A DNA stretch of 64,000 bases. It comes from Mesorhizobium temperatum (GTDB lineage: Bacteria; Pseudomonadota; Alphaproteobacteria; Rhizobiales; Rhizobiaceae). The position numbers were made by a program, and so were the translations under genes. Below, piece after piece: positions 23,538 through 32,117 of the stretch. The notes below the pieces were generated by a model that was not told where the DNA came from, ran no database searches, and saw only the letters and a program-made list of their open reading frames with translations. Position 1 is the first letter of the stretch. The number at the start of each line of letters is the position of its first letter. The stretch spans positions 190,930 to 254,929 of the forward strand of contig NZ_NPKJ01000022.1 of the NCBI RefSeq assembly GCF_002284575.1, in the 5' to 3' direction.

Positions 23538-24638
23538 CTATCCGACCCTTTGCATCTGCGGGATTTCGGCAACCTGTCGAAATCGGCCATTTTCCACGAC
23601 ATTGAGTGCCGTGACGGCGGCCAAATTGTCGCCTTTTTCGTCCCACTGCACGGGATCGCTATAGGCAATGCCTTGGAAGCGGAGCTTCCGCATCGCTGTC
23701 AGAACGTCGCGCCGGCTCGGATTTCCCTTGGATTCAGCGATCGCGTTTTTGATTGCAGCGATCAGCACACGGGCTGAATCGTAGGAGTTCACGGCATAGT
23801 TGCCGATCGGTCCGAACACCGCCGCATAGCGCCCGGCGAAATCGCTTGAACCAGCGACTTTACCCAGTTCGGGCGTGGCGGACAGCACAAGAACGCCTTC
23901 GCCCAATGTCGCGGTTTCTCCCGCAGGCTCAAGGAAATTCACCGCGTCCCAACAGCCGTCGCCGCTGGCGAAAAGCTGGCCGAGACCTGCACGGCGCATC
24001 GCGCGCAGGATGAAAGCACCCTCGAAGCTGCCGCCGTAGAACAGCAGATCGAAATCGGCCCGCAGAGATGCGACCAGGGGGTCAAAATCGCGGCTCCCTT
24101 CGCGAACCGTCCGCCGCTCTGCGATACGTCCCCCAAGCGACAGAAATGCCCGCGAGAACGCGATGCCCATGCTGTGGCCATACATCGTTTCAGTTTCGAC
24201 CAGGACGGCGCGGCGCTTGCCCGTGACGTCGTAGAGATGACGGGCAATGGCTGCCCCGGTCTGGTCGTCGCGATTGGTGAAGCGAAAGACATTCGGCAGC
24301 GAGCGCTCGGTGAGCGCCGTGTCGGAAGCGATCGGCGTGATCATCGCGAGGTCGTTGGCGGCATAAATCTCCGCCGCGGCGATGGTGACATTGCTGTTGT
24401 AGTGGCCAACGACGCCAAGCAGATCCGGCCGGTTGCAAAAGTCGTCCGCGACTTGCCGTCCGGTCTCGACCTTTCCCTGATCGTCCGCACCCTCAACCAT
24501 GACGGGAAAGCCTGCAATGCCACCGTCGGCGTTCTGCTCCTCGACCGCGAGCTCGATCGCCTGCTTCATCTCGGCGCCAAGCGCTGCCGCATTTCCCGAT
24601 AATGGCGCGCCAATTGCGATCCGGATCGCTTCCGACAT
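23538..24638 (-). CDS. Binding-protein-fold protein without signal peptide (Peripla_BP_6-like)
   Basis: A 366-residue protein starting MSEAIRIAIGAPLSGNAAAL, with the bilobed binding-protein pattern: LLGVVGHYNSNVTIAAAEIY (lobe 1) and DFDLLFYGGSFEGAFILRAM (lobe 2). It has no export signal and no neighbouring permease or ATPase, so a transport role is doubtful. Like AmiC it may sense a ligand in the cytoplasm, but no ANTAR or other partner is next to it. A GGAAC-N18-TT promoter lies just upstream. Confidence 0.82.
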   Translation of the reverse strand: MSEAIRIAIGAPLSGNAAALGAEMKQAIELAVEEQNADGGIAGFPVMVEGADDQGKVETGRQVADDFCNRPDLLGVVGHYNSNVTIAAAEIYAANDLAMITPIASDTALTERSLPNVFRFTNRDDQTGAAIARHLYDVTGKRRAVLVETETMYGHSMGIAFSRAFLSLGGRIAERRTVREGSRDFDPLVASLRADFDLLFYGGSFEGAFILRAMRRAGLGQLFASGDGCWDAVNFLEPAGETATLGEGVLVLSATPELGKVAGSSDFAGRYAAVFGPIGNYAVNSYDSARVLIAAIKNAIAESKGNPSRRDVLTAMRKLRFQGIAYSDPVQWDEKGDNLAAVTALNVVENGRFRQVAEIPQMQRVG

Positions 24639-24679
24639 TGAAATGGTCCTTGCTGCCGCCGGGCTGTTTGTCTGTCCCG

Positions 24680-24704
24680 AACTGCGCTTGCGCTGATCGG
24701 TTCC
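24680..24704 (-). promoter_or_regulatory. EcfG/RpoE2-type promoter (GGAAC-N18-TT)
   Basis: Minus-strand GGAAC (24704-24700), 18 bases, TT (24681-24680), 42 bases before ATG 24638. It is divergent from the Ku promoter 66 bases away. Confidence 0.5.
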
Positions 24705-24769
24705 GTCTCGAACCGGAAAAATGATGGATTCTTACTGGCGAGCCTGGGGCGCGCGAAAAAAATGCTGCT

Positions 24770-24795
24770 GGAACAATCGATCACCTTGGTGCGTT
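24770..24795 (+). promoter_or_regulatory. EcfG/RpoE2 promoter of the first Ku gene (GGAAC-N17-CGTT)
   Basis: A full match: GGAAC 24770-24774, 17 bases, CGTT 24792-24795. It lies 30 bases before ATG 24825 and downstream of the in-frame ATG at 24762, which decides the Ku start. Confidence 0.75.
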
Positions 24796-24824
24796 CGACT
24801 GTTTTACTCCTGTCGGGGTCCTCG

Positions 24825-25628
24825 ATGGCGCCACGTCCTTTCTGGAAAGGCTATCTGAAGCTTTCGCTGGTGACCTGTCCGGTCGCGATGACGCCCGCTA
24901 CCACCGAGAGCGAAAAGGTCCGGTTCCGTACGCTGAATCGCAAGAGCGGGCATCGGGTCGTCAGCCAATATGTCGATGCCGTCAGCGGCAAGCCAGTTGG
25001 TGAAGACGACGAGGTGAAGGGATATCAGCGCGGCGAGGACGAATACGTCCTGCTCGAGGACGATGAGATCGACGCAGTTGCGCTGGAGAGCACGCGTACC
25101 ATCGATATCGACATGTTTGTCGATGCCGACAGCATCGGCTGGATCTGGTACGACAAGCCCCACTATCTCACCCCTGACGACCCGGTCGGGGAGGAGGCAT
25201 TCTCGGTCATTCGCGACGCGATGAAATCGACAGGGACAGTCGGAATATCGCGACTGGTCATGTACCGCCGCGAGCGCGCCGTCATGCTTGAACCACGAGG
25301 CAAGGGCATCGTGCTGTGGACACTGCGCTATGGCGACGAGGTTCGCGATCCTGAGGATTATTTCGGCAAGATCGAAGACGTCAAACCCGACCCGAAACTG
25401 ATGGATATGGTCTCGACCCTGATCGATGAGCGAACCAGGCAGTGGGATCCCGCCATGACCGGAGATCCGGTCCAGGCGCGGCTGCTCGAGATCATTGCCT
25501 CGAAGAAGAAGGGCAAGAAGGGTCCGGCCAAGGCGAAGGCCAAGGCCGAGCAACCGCCCAGCAACGTGATCAACATCATGGATGCACTGCGCAAGAGCAT
25601 CGGCTCGGAGGCCGGAAAGCGGAAATAG
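24825..25628 (+). CDS. ku: Ku protein (first copy), non-homologous end joining
   Basis: A 267-residue prokaryotic Ku. The family start MAPRPFWKGYLKLSLVTCPV is followed by VRFRTLNRKSGHRVVSQYVD, the Ku-core GEDEYVLLEDDEIDAVALES and a basic Lys/Ala C-terminal tail. Homodimeric Ku threads onto DNA ends and recruits LigD. A 42-base gap separates it from the LigC-type ligase on the same strand, so they are probably co-transcribed from the GGAAC-N17-CGTT promoter. It is clearly related to, but different from, the second Ku at 29268-30137. Confidence 0.95.
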   Translation: MAPRPFWKGYLKLSLVTCPVAMTPATTESEKVRFRTLNRKSGHRVVSQYVDAVSGKPVGEDDEVKGYQRGEDEYVLLEDDEIDAVALESTRTIDIDMFVDADSIGWIWYDKPHYLTPDDPVGEEAFSVIRDAMKSTGTVGISRLVMYRRERAVMLEPRGKGIVLWTLRYGDEVRDPEDYFGKIEDVKPDPKLMDMVSTLIDERTRQWDPAMTGDPVQARLLEIIASKKKGKKGPAKAKAKAEQPPSNVINIMDALRKSIGSEAGKRK

Positions 25629-25670
25629 GCGCTTGGGAGCAGGCTTGGTCGGGAGGACAAAGGCAGCACA

Positions 25671-26684
25671 ATGAAGGTCATCCCCCGCGACGGCGGCTTC
25701 GCCCTGCCGCTCGACACGCCTCCTATGGAAGCCAAGGCGGCTGATGCGATTCCCGAAGGAGTTGGATGGCAATACGAGCGCAAATGGGATGGTTTTCGCT
25801 GCCTGGCATTCCGGCAGGGTGACGCGGTGGAGTTGCGCGCCAAGTCAGGCAAGCCGCTCGGACGGTATTTTCCCGAACTCGTCGCGGCACTGAGGGAACT
25901 GCCGTCGTCCCGCTTTGTCGTCGACGGCGAAATCGTCATCTCGGTCGACGGCAAGCTGTCGTTCGACGCTCTCCAGATGCGACTTCATCCGGCCGAGAGC
26001 AGGATCCACAAGCTGTCCGCGGAAACCCCGGCGCACATCGTCCTGTTCGACATGCTCTGCGACGAGCACGGAACCGTCCTGTTGGCCCGGACACTGGAAG
26101 AACGACGAGCGATCCTTGAGGCTTTCGTCACTTCGGCAGAGCGCAAGAACATTGTTCTCTCGCACTGCACGCGCGATATGAAGGAAGCCCGCTCCTGGTT
26201 AGGGGATGCCGGACATGGCGAGACGGACGGCGTGGTCGCCAAGCGGCTGGACGATCCATACCAGCCGGGCGTGCGCGCGATGGTGAAGGTAAAGCGGCTG
26301 CGATCGGCCGATTGCGTGGTCGGCGGCTTTCGCTATCTCAGCAACAGCCGGCAGGTCGGTTCATTGTTGCTGGGTCTGTACAATGAGGCCGGCAAGCTCG
26401 ATCACGTCGGCTTCACCTCGACCATTGCCAAGGACGATAGGGCCGAGCTTACCCGCAAACTCGAAGCGATGCGACAGCCACCCGGATTTACCGGAAAGGC
26501 ACCGGGCGGGCCGAGCCGCTGGAGCACCGAGCGCAGCGGCGACTGGGAGCCGGTCCGGCCCGAATTGGTGGTCGAAGTACGCTTCGATCACGTCACCGGC
26601 GACCGTTTCCGGCATGGCACCAAGTTCCTGCGCTGGCGGCCGGACAAGGCACCGGAGCAATGCACGTTCGAGCAGATCGCCTGA
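25671..26684 (+). CDS. ATP-dependent DNA ligase, LigC-type
   Basis: A 337-residue stand-alone ligase. The adenylation lysine is in YERKWDGFRCLAF (about residue 38). Other nucleotidyltransferase motifs include VVDGEIVISVDGKLSFDALQ, GETDGVVAKRLDD and VKVKRLRSADCVVGG; the OB domain follows to the C-terminus. It has neither a polymerase nor a phosphoesterase domain, so it is LigC rather than LigD. Such enzymes act in Ku-linked or excision repair in stationary phase. It lies in a unit with the first Ku. Confidence 0.92.
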   Translation: MKVIPRDGGFALPLDTPPMEAKAADAIPEGVGWQYERKWDGFRCLAFRQGDAVELRAKSGKPLGRYFPELVAALRELPSSRFVVDGEIVISVDGKLSFDALQMRLHPAESRIHKLSAETPAHIVLFDMLCDEHGTVLLARTLEERRAILEAFVTSAERKNIVLSHCTRDMKEARSWLGDAGHGETDGVVAKRLDDPYQPGVRAMVKVKRLRSADCVVGGFRYLSNSRQVGSLLLGLYNEAGKLDHVGFTSTIAKDDRAELTRKLEAMRQPPGFTGKAPGGPSRWSTERSGDWEPVRPELVVEVRFDHVTGDRFRHGTKFLRWRPDKAPEQCTFEQIA

Positions 26685-26717
26685 TTATTCCGATGCATGC
26701 ACCTCGTAAAGCCGTCC

Positions 26718-29264
26718 TCAAGCCGCTTTCTCTCGCCGGTTTGCACGGTCTTCGATCGGCACTGCGGCGGCACGGAAATCCTGCCAGGGATCCGACGATA
26801 GCGAGGCAAGCCGGGTCGGCGTGTTCTCTACGGTAAAATAGGCCGGTCCGATGCCGGGGCCGAGTTCGTCCCAGGCAAGCGGCATCGACACCGCCGCACC
26901 GGGTCGTGCTCTTGTCGAATAGGGTGCGACTGCGGTCGCACCGCGCTGGTTGCGCAGATAGTCGACGAGAATTTTTCCGCGCCGTTTGGATTTAGTGATG
27001 GTCGAGACGTAGCGGCCGGGGCTGTCGGCGGCCATGGAGTCTGCTATCGCCTTGGTAAAGGCTTTCGCCGCCGGCCACTCGGCCTTCGGCTTCAATGGCG
27101 CCACGACGTGCAGACCCTTGCCGCCTGATGTCTTGATGAAGGGGGCCAGCCCCGCATCCTTCAGCCGGTCACGGGTTTCGACGGCGGCTTCGATCACCGC
27201 CTCCCAGGTAACGCCCTCGCCGGGATCGAGGTCCATGATAATCGTGTCCGGACGCTCCCAATCGCTCACCATCGAACCCCAGGGGTGGATCTCCAGCGCC
27301 GCCGACTGGACGAGACCGATCAGCCCATCGAGATCATTGATGCTGATCAGCCGCTCGTCGGGCGGATCTTTGGGGTCATGGACCAGCACGATGTTGGGGT
27401 TGAGACCCTTCCAAGCGTGCTTCTGGAAGAACCGCTCACCCGAAATACCGCTGGGGCATCGCAGCAATGCCAGTGCGCGGCCGACGAGATAGGGCGATGC
27501 ATAGCGCCAGACCTCGGTATAATAGTCGGCGAGACCTTCCTTGGTCACGCCCTGGTCCGGCCAGTAGAGGCGATCGGGATGGGTGAGCTTGACGGTCCGG
27601 CGCTGAGGTTTCGCTGCTGCCTTGGTCTTCGGTGTTTCTCGCACGATCTCTTTCGCCGGCTTGTCTTCGCGCAACCCGCGAAACGAGGCGTGGCGCAGAT
27701 TGCCGTCGGCGGTCCAGGCGCGGAACTCGATTTCGGCGACGAGTTCCGGCCTGACATAGCGGACTTGCCGAGCCTCCTCTGCGCTCAGCCGATCGTCGAA
27801 CGGGCTCGATGGAATGCGTATCCGCTCGAGCTTCTTGAAGAGGCTCTGGGCCACCGCTGCCGTGTAGCCGGTGCCGACGCGCCCGACATGATGGAGCTTG
27901 CCGTCGTCATAGACACCCAGGACAAGCGACCCGATCGCATTGCGCGAGGTTGTCGAGGGAACATAGCCGGCCACGACAAATTCCTGCCGCGCCGAGCATT
28001 TCGACTTCACCCAGTTCTTGCTGCGGCCCGAGCGGTAAGGCGCATCGCGAAGCTTGGAGACGACGCCTTCCAGGCTCAGCCGACAGGCGTGTCTCAGGAC
28101 AAGGGCGCCATCCTCCTCAAAATGTCCGCTGTAGCTGATGATGCCGTTATCGCCGCCGATGATCTTTTCCAGCAGTTCCTTGCGCTGGATCAACGCAACG
28201 TCGCGCAGATCGTATCCATCGAGATGGAGCAGATCGAAAACGTACAGGCGAAAGCGGTCACTGCGGCCCTCGCTGAGATCGGCTTGCAGCTCGGAGAAAT
28301 CCGACGCGCCGGCGGATGTCTCGACCACGAGTTCACCATCAATCAGCGCCGTCCCGACAGGGAGATCGGCCAGCGCCGAAACGATCGCCTTTCCGAATTT
28401 CTTCGTCCAGTCGAGACCGCTCCGCGTCAACAGTTTGACGCGGCCGGCTTCAACCCTGGCCTGCAGCCGGTAGCCGTCGAATTTGATCTCGTGCAGCCAG
28501 CGCTCGCCGGACGGCGCGGACGAGACCAGGGTCGCCAGCGTCGGCTCGACGAAATCGGGGAGCGCTGCCTTCTTGGCACCCTTGATCTTTGACGGTTCGG
28601 GAACGCTTACGGTGGCAGGCTGCTCTTCTGGTTGAGTTGCCCGCGTGCGGCCGCCGCGGCGCTTGCCAATGCGCCCCGTCTTGGACGACCAGCCGGGCTC
28701 TTCGCCGGCGACATCCTCGAGCTTGCGGCCGGTCGCAATGGATTCCGGCCGCTCGTCCAGAATGTCGGGGTCGTCTTCCGTGCGCGCGGCGTCATCGTCA
28801 CCCTTGATCAGCAGCCAGTTCTCGCGCTTCTCCCGCGGCTTTCCGGCCATCCTGACAAGGTGCCAGCGGCCGCCCAGCTTCTCGCCGTGAAGTTCGAAAT
28901 CGAGATGGCCTTTCGCATAGCCGCGATGCGCGTCGCCGATTGGCGTCCAGGTGCCTCTGTCCCACAGAATAACGGTGCCGCCGCCATATTCGCCCTTCGG
29001 AATGGTGCCTTCGAAACCGCCATATTCCAAAGGATGGTCCTCGACATGGACGGCAAGGCGCTTCTCGCCGGGGATCAGGCTCGGCCCTTTTGTGACGGCC
29101 CAGCTCTTCAGGACGCCGTCCACTTCCAAACGAAAATCATAGTGGAGCCGCCTCGCATCATGCTTCTGTATGACGAAGCTGTTCCCGGTCCTCGGCGCCT
29201 TGCGGCCCTGCGGCTCCGGGGTGACGGAAAAATCGCGCTTCTTGCGGTAGGTCTCGAGCGCCAT
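26718..29264 (-). CDS. ligD: LigD, multidomain NHEJ ligase-polymerase
   Basis: An 848-residue protein with three domains in the order phosphoesterase, ligase, polymerase. The PE domain (about 1-160) has HDARRLHYDFRLEVDG and HVEDHPLEYGGFEG. The ligase domain (about 225-535) has the adenylated Lys in HEIKFDGYRLQ. The primase-polymerase domain (about 560-840) starts KLTHPDRLYWPDQG with metal-binding DLDPGEG. It processes and seals ends held by Ku. The start lies 3 bases after the second Ku stop, so they form one operon driven by the promoter at 30178-30203. Confidence 0.96.
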   Translation of the reverse strand: MALETYRKKRDFSVTPEPQGRKAPRTGNSFVIQKHDARRLHYDFRLEVDGVLKSWAVTKGPSLIPGEKRLAVHVEDHPLEYGGFEGTIPKGEYGGGTVILWDRGTWTPIGDAHRGYAKGHLDFELHGEKLGGRWHLVRMAGKPREKRENWLLIKGDDDAARTEDDPDILDERPESIATGRKLEDVAGEEPGWSSKTGRIGKRRGGRTRATQPEEQPATVSVPEPSKIKGAKKAALPDFVEPTLATLVSSAPSGERWLHEIKFDGYRLQARVEAGRVKLLTRSGLDWTKKFGKAIVSALADLPVGTALIDGELVVETSAGASDFSELQADLSEGRSDRFRLYVFDLLHLDGYDLRDVALIQRKELLEKIIGGDNGIISYSGHFEEDGALVLRHACRLSLEGVVSKLRDAPYRSGRSKNWVKSKCSARQEFVVAGYVPSTTSRNAIGSLVLGVYDDGKLHHVGRVGTGYTAAVAQSLFKKLERIRIPSSPFDDRLSAEEARQVRYVRPELVAEIEFRAWTADGNLRHASFRGLREDKPAKEIVRETPKTKAAAKPQRRTVKLTHPDRLYWPDQGVTKEGLADYYTEVWRYASPYLVGRALALLRCPSGISGERFFQKHAWKGLNPNIVLVHDPKDPPDERLISINDLDGLIGLVQSAALEIHPWGSMVSDWERPDTIIMDLDPGEGVTWEAVIEAAVETRDRLKDAGLAPFIKTSGGKGLHVVAPLKPKAEWPAAKAFTKAIADSMAADSPGRYVSTITKSKRRGKILVDYLRNQRGATAVAPYSTRARPGAAVSMPLAWDELGPGIGPAYFTVENTPTRLASLSSDPWQDFRAAAVPIEDRANRREKAA

Positions 29265-29267
29265 CGG

Positions 29268-30137
29268 TCAGCCGGCTTTCCGACGCGGCGCCGTCTCCTT
29301 CGCCTTCGCGTGGCGCGCCGGCTTTGATTTTGCCGCGGGCTTTCTTGTCGAAGGCTGCTTGCCGCCAACGCCGGCACTCTGGCGCAGCGCATCCATAAGA
29401 TCGACGACCTTCTCCCGCTTGGCCGGCTTCGGAATGGCGATCTTCTTGCCTTCGAGCTTTGCCTTCACAAGCTCGGCCAGGGCCGCCTCATAACGGTCGT
29501 CGAATTTGGTCGGATCGAATTTGCCCTTCTTGGTCTTGATGATGTGTTCGGCCAGTTCGAGCATCTCGCCTTCGATCTTCATGTCTGGGATGTCGTCGAA
29601 GGCCTCCTCCGCCGAGCGTACTTCGTAGTCGAAGTTCAGCGTCGTTGCGACCAGGCCTTCGTCATAGGCGCGGATGAGCAGGGTCCGGACGCGCCGGAAC
29701 AGGACGGTCTGGGCGATGGCGGCGACCTTCTTCCTGCGCATGCCCTCGCGGATCAGCCCAAACGCTTCTTCCGCGTGTTTGTCCGGCGGGGCCAGGTAAT
29801 ACGGCTTGTCGAAATACACGTCGTCGACATCGGAACAGCCGATGAAGGCCGAGACCGACAGCGTCTTGTCGCTCTCGGGGACAGCGGCTGCGACCTCATC
29901 CGGTTCGAGCACGACGTACTCACCCGAGCTGATCTCATAGCCTTTGACCTGATCGTCCTTCTCGACCGGTTTGCCGCTATCGCTGTCGACGAAGGCGCGA
30001 TGCACCCTATGGCCCGTCGTGCGGTTTATCGTGTGGAAGGCGATCCGCTCGGAGGTCGAGGCTGCCGTATAGAGCGCGACCGGACAGCTAAGTTCTCCAA
30101 TTTTCAGGAAGCCCTTCCAATTTGCTCTCGGCGCCAA
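29268..30137 (-). CDS. ku: Ku protein (second copy), partner of LigD
   Basis: A 289-residue Ku. TTG at 30137 is chosen: it gives [20 protein letters not shown], aligning with the first Ku (MAPRPFWKGYLKL), has GAGG upstream, and lies downstream of a full GGAAC-N17-CGTT promoter that excludes the longer frame from 30254. Core motifs include [20 protein letters not shown] and [20 protein letters not shown]. The C-terminal ~50 residues are a Lys/Arg/Pro-rich tail, longer than in the first copy, likely for DNA or LigD contact. Confidence 0.93.
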   Translation of the reverse strand: MAPRANWKGFLKIGELSCPVALYTAASTSERIAFHTINRTTGHRVHRAFVDSDSGKPVEKDDQVKGYEISSGEYVVLEPDEVAAAVPESDKTLSVSAFIGCSDVDDVYFDKPYYLAPPDKHAEEAFGLIREGMRRKKVAAIAQTVLFRRVRTLLIRAYDEGLVATTLNFDYEVRSAEEAFDDIPDMKIEGEMLELAEHIIKTKKGKFDPTKFDDRYEAALAELVKAKLEGKKIAIPKPAKREKVVDLMDALRQSAGVGGKQPSTRKPAAKSKPARHAKAKETAPRRKAG

Positions 30138-30177
30138 GACAACAGCCTCACTGTCACAAGCATTGCACTGGAAATGC

Positions 30178-30203
30178 AACGTGGCGGCGCGCAGATTTGT
30201 TCC
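30178..30203 (-). promoter_or_regulatory. EcfG/RpoE2 promoter of the ku2-ligD operon (GGAAC-N17-CGTT)
   Basis: Minus-strand GGAAC (30203-30199), 17 bases, CGTT (30181-30178), 41 bases before TTG 30137. It has the same spacing and bases as the promoter of the first Ku gene. Confidence 0.75.
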
Positions 30204-30311
30204 TTTGGCGCCTACACGGCGAGGATCAGAAGGCCTGGCCCACAGCCGAACCATTCCGCTGCAACCAAATTCACGACCCGCCGTTGTCGAGCACGATGGG
30301 AGCGGTTGGCC

Positions 30312-30523
30312 ATGACGGGATCATTATTGACGAGACTATCGTTTTGTCGGCTCTGGCTTTAGCGGGTTGCAGCAACGAGGCCGAACCGACACAGGGCAAC
30401 ACCAGCAGCACTGAACCGACACAGAACAACACCAACACCGTCCGAAATCCCGAGGTCGACAAGGATCCGACGCCCAAGACGACCACGGGCGGCGATCAAC
30501 CTGGAACGCCGCCGGCGCAATGA
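30312..30523 (+). pseudogene. Small lipoprotein with frameshift in the signal peptide
   Basis: From ATG 30312 (GGGAG upstream) the frame reads [11 protein letters not shown] and soon stops. One base off, the sequence continues LSALALAGCSNEAEPTQ, a perfect lipobox (LAGC), then a Thr/Pro/Asn-rich tail to 30523. Adding one T to the TTTT run restores a continuous 71-residue lipoprotein. As written, translation could only begin at ATG 30296, which gives an acidic, non-signal N-terminus. Either a homopolymer-slippage mutation, a phase-variable tract, or a sequence error. Confidence 0.6.
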
Positions 30524-30583
30524 GGGATCGGCCGGCCGACCGGATTCTCCCGGATGCATTACGCGCGACAAGGGCAAAAGATC

Positions 30584-30799
30584 TCACCCCGACTGGCTCT
30601 GCTCGACCAGATGATAGCTATACCGGTCTCGGATGAAAGCGTTGAAGAACCGGCCTTTTGACGAGGCGTTGCGGAATGCAGCGTAGGTCTGCGGCGGCAC
30701 GTCGTCGTAATCGTAGCGATTTCCGCTTGGGACAAACCATACGGAGAGGGTCCTTGTCGCCGGATCGTAATTCATACGTTGGATAGCAGCTGAAGGCAT
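30584..30799 (-). CDS. KTSC-domain protein
   Basis: A 71-residue protein. IQRMNYDPATRTLSVWFVPS, then GNRYDYDDVPPQTYAAF and FNAFIRDRYSYHLV, match the KTSC domain (small beta-rich domain with a conserved Tyr and terminal R-x-x-Y). GGGAA precedes ATG 30799. The longer frame starting at 30961 has no conserved sequence in its extra part. KTSC proteins are often near nucleic-acid enzymes; no activity is established. Confidence 0.82.
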   Translation of the reverse strand: MPSAAIQRMNYDPATRTLSVWFVPSGNRYDYDDVPPQTYAAFRNASSKGRFFNAFIRDRYSYHLVEQSQSG

Positions 30800-30954
30800 T
30801 TCCCAACACTCGACCCCAGCACTCGACGCGTCTGGGCAATAACCCACCCCGGCAAGCCAGGTTCCGTCTCGCCCGAGATATGGAGGCGGTGATCCGGCCG
30901 GCTCGACGCCTCCAAGACCTTGCCGCCGCCGGCCGGCTTCACCAATTACGGTTG

Positions 30955-31587
30955 ATGCCATCGCTCAAAACCAAGCAGCCGGAATTCGCTGGGCAAGGCG
31001 ACCTGTTTCGCGCGCCCAACGATCTGCCGGAAGGATTTCACTACCAGCCGGAGCTGATCACGGCGGAGGAAGAGGCCGAGCTGGTGCGGCAGCTCGAAAG
31101 TCTCGCCTTCCAGCCTTTCGACTTTCATGGCCATCTCGCAAACCGGCGCGTCGCCGGTTTTGGCCTTCGCTACGATTTTGACCGACGCAAAGTCGTCGAG
31201 GCGCCGGCGATCCCTGCTTTTCTGATGCCGCTCAAAGACAAGGTGGCGGCATTTGCGCGGCTGCCCGCCGATGCTTTCGTGCAAGTTTTGATCAACGAGT
31301 ACCGACCCGGCGCGGGTATCGGCTGGCATCGCGACAAGCCGCATTTCGATGTCGTGGCCGGCGTTTCTCTTCTTGCACCATGCAGCTTTCGGCTCCGCCG
31401 GAAGAACGGCACGAGATGGGATCGCCAGACCATCATCGTCGAGCCAAGGTCGGCTTACCTGATGACGGGACCGGCGCGCACCGAATGGCAGCACAGCATC
31501 CCGCCGGTTGTCGAGCATCGCTATTCGATTACCCTGCGGACCCTGAGGCCGAAACGGTCGCTTCGGTCAGAAGTGGTGGTTCGATGA
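30955..31587 (+). CDS. AlkB-like 2-oxoglutarate/Fe(II) dioxygenase
   Basis: A 210-residue protein with the Fe(II) triad HxD...H visible in GIGWHRDKPHFDVVAGVSLL and in TEWQHSIPPV, and the 2OG-binding Arg in HRYSITLRTLRP. This matches the AlkB family, which removes alkyl lesions from DNA or RNA by oxidative demethylation. The start is taken at ATG 30955 although the ribosome binding site is weak. It overlaps the GFA gene by ATGA. It lies next to the NHEJ genes, in keeping with a DNA-repair neighbourhood. Confidence 0.9.
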   Translation: MPSLKTKQPEFAGQGDLFRAPNDLPEGFHYQPELITAEEEAELVRQLESLAFQPFDFHGHLANRRVAGFGLRYDFDRRKVVEAPAIPAFLMPLKDKVAAFARLPADAFVQVLINEYRPGAGIGWHRDKPHFDVVAGVSLLAPCSFRLRRKNGTRWDRQTIIVEPRSAYLMTGPARTEWQHSIPPVVEHRYSITLRTLRPKRSLRSEVVVR

Positions 31588-32021
31588 CCAGGATCGAGAC
31601 CGGCTCCTGTTTTTGCGGTTCGATAACGGCTGAGATGGATGGCGACCCGTTTTGGATTTGCTCCGATCACGATGACGATTGCCGCAAGGCGATAGGGAGC
31701 CCGCTGACCGTCTGGGTCGGCTATCGACCGACCCAATTCAGACTGCTGACCGGCACGCCGAAAACGTTCTCAAGGACCCGAGGTGTGCTCCGCACCTTCT
31801 GCGCCGATTGCGGCACATCCATAGCCTATCTCGACCAAGGGCTTCCGGAAGAACTCTATGTGACGATCGGCTTCTTCGACCACCCCGAACGCTTTGCGCC
31901 GCAGGCCCATGCCTATTGGGATATGAAGCTGCCGTGGGTGGAATTTCGTGACGATCTGCCGCGTGTGGGAAGATATTCAAGACGGCGCGATCCGGCAGTC
32001 GGAAATCCAGCCGATCGGTAA
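31584..32021 (+). CDS. GFA-family zinc-binding protein
   Basis: A 145-residue protein with the GFA fold: ETGSCFCGSITAEMDGDPFW and FCADCGTSIAYL give the zinc-binding Cys pairs. The usual second Cys pair, normally C-H-C-x-x-C-R, reads ICSDHDDDCRKA here, so one ligand is altered. The family is named after glutathione-dependent formaldehyde-activating enzyme, but most members have no proven activity. It is coupled to the AlkB-like gene by ATGA; AlkB chemistry releases formaldehyde, which makes the pairing suggestive. Confidence 0.85.
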   Translation: MTRIETGSCFCGSITAEMDGDPFWICSDHDDDCRKAIGSPLTVWVGYRPTQFRLLTGTPKTFSRTRGVLRTFCADCGTSIAYLDQGLPEELYVTIGFFDHPERFAPQAHAYWDMKLPWVEFRDDLPRVGRYSRRRDPAVGNPADR

Positions 32022-32117
32022 CCGGCAAAACGCCGCCGATGGAACCCGAATGGCCCTAGCCGAATTGAATTGCGATCAGTTCGTAATCCAAACACCAGCG
32101 GCGATCAGGGTTTACCG

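Noticed and set aside
24762..24824. Upstream ATG for the first Ku gene
   Set aside because: It lies upstream of the GGAAC-N17-CGTT promoter and adds 21 non-conserved residues.
30138..30254. Upstream start for the second Ku gene
   Set aside because: The predicted promoter lies inside this extension and the added residues have no Ku similarity.
32041..32066. GGAAC-N19-TT upstream of the MgtC-like gene
   Set aside because: A loose match only, with AATT rather than CGTT; many such matches are expected by chance, so it was not listed as a promoter.
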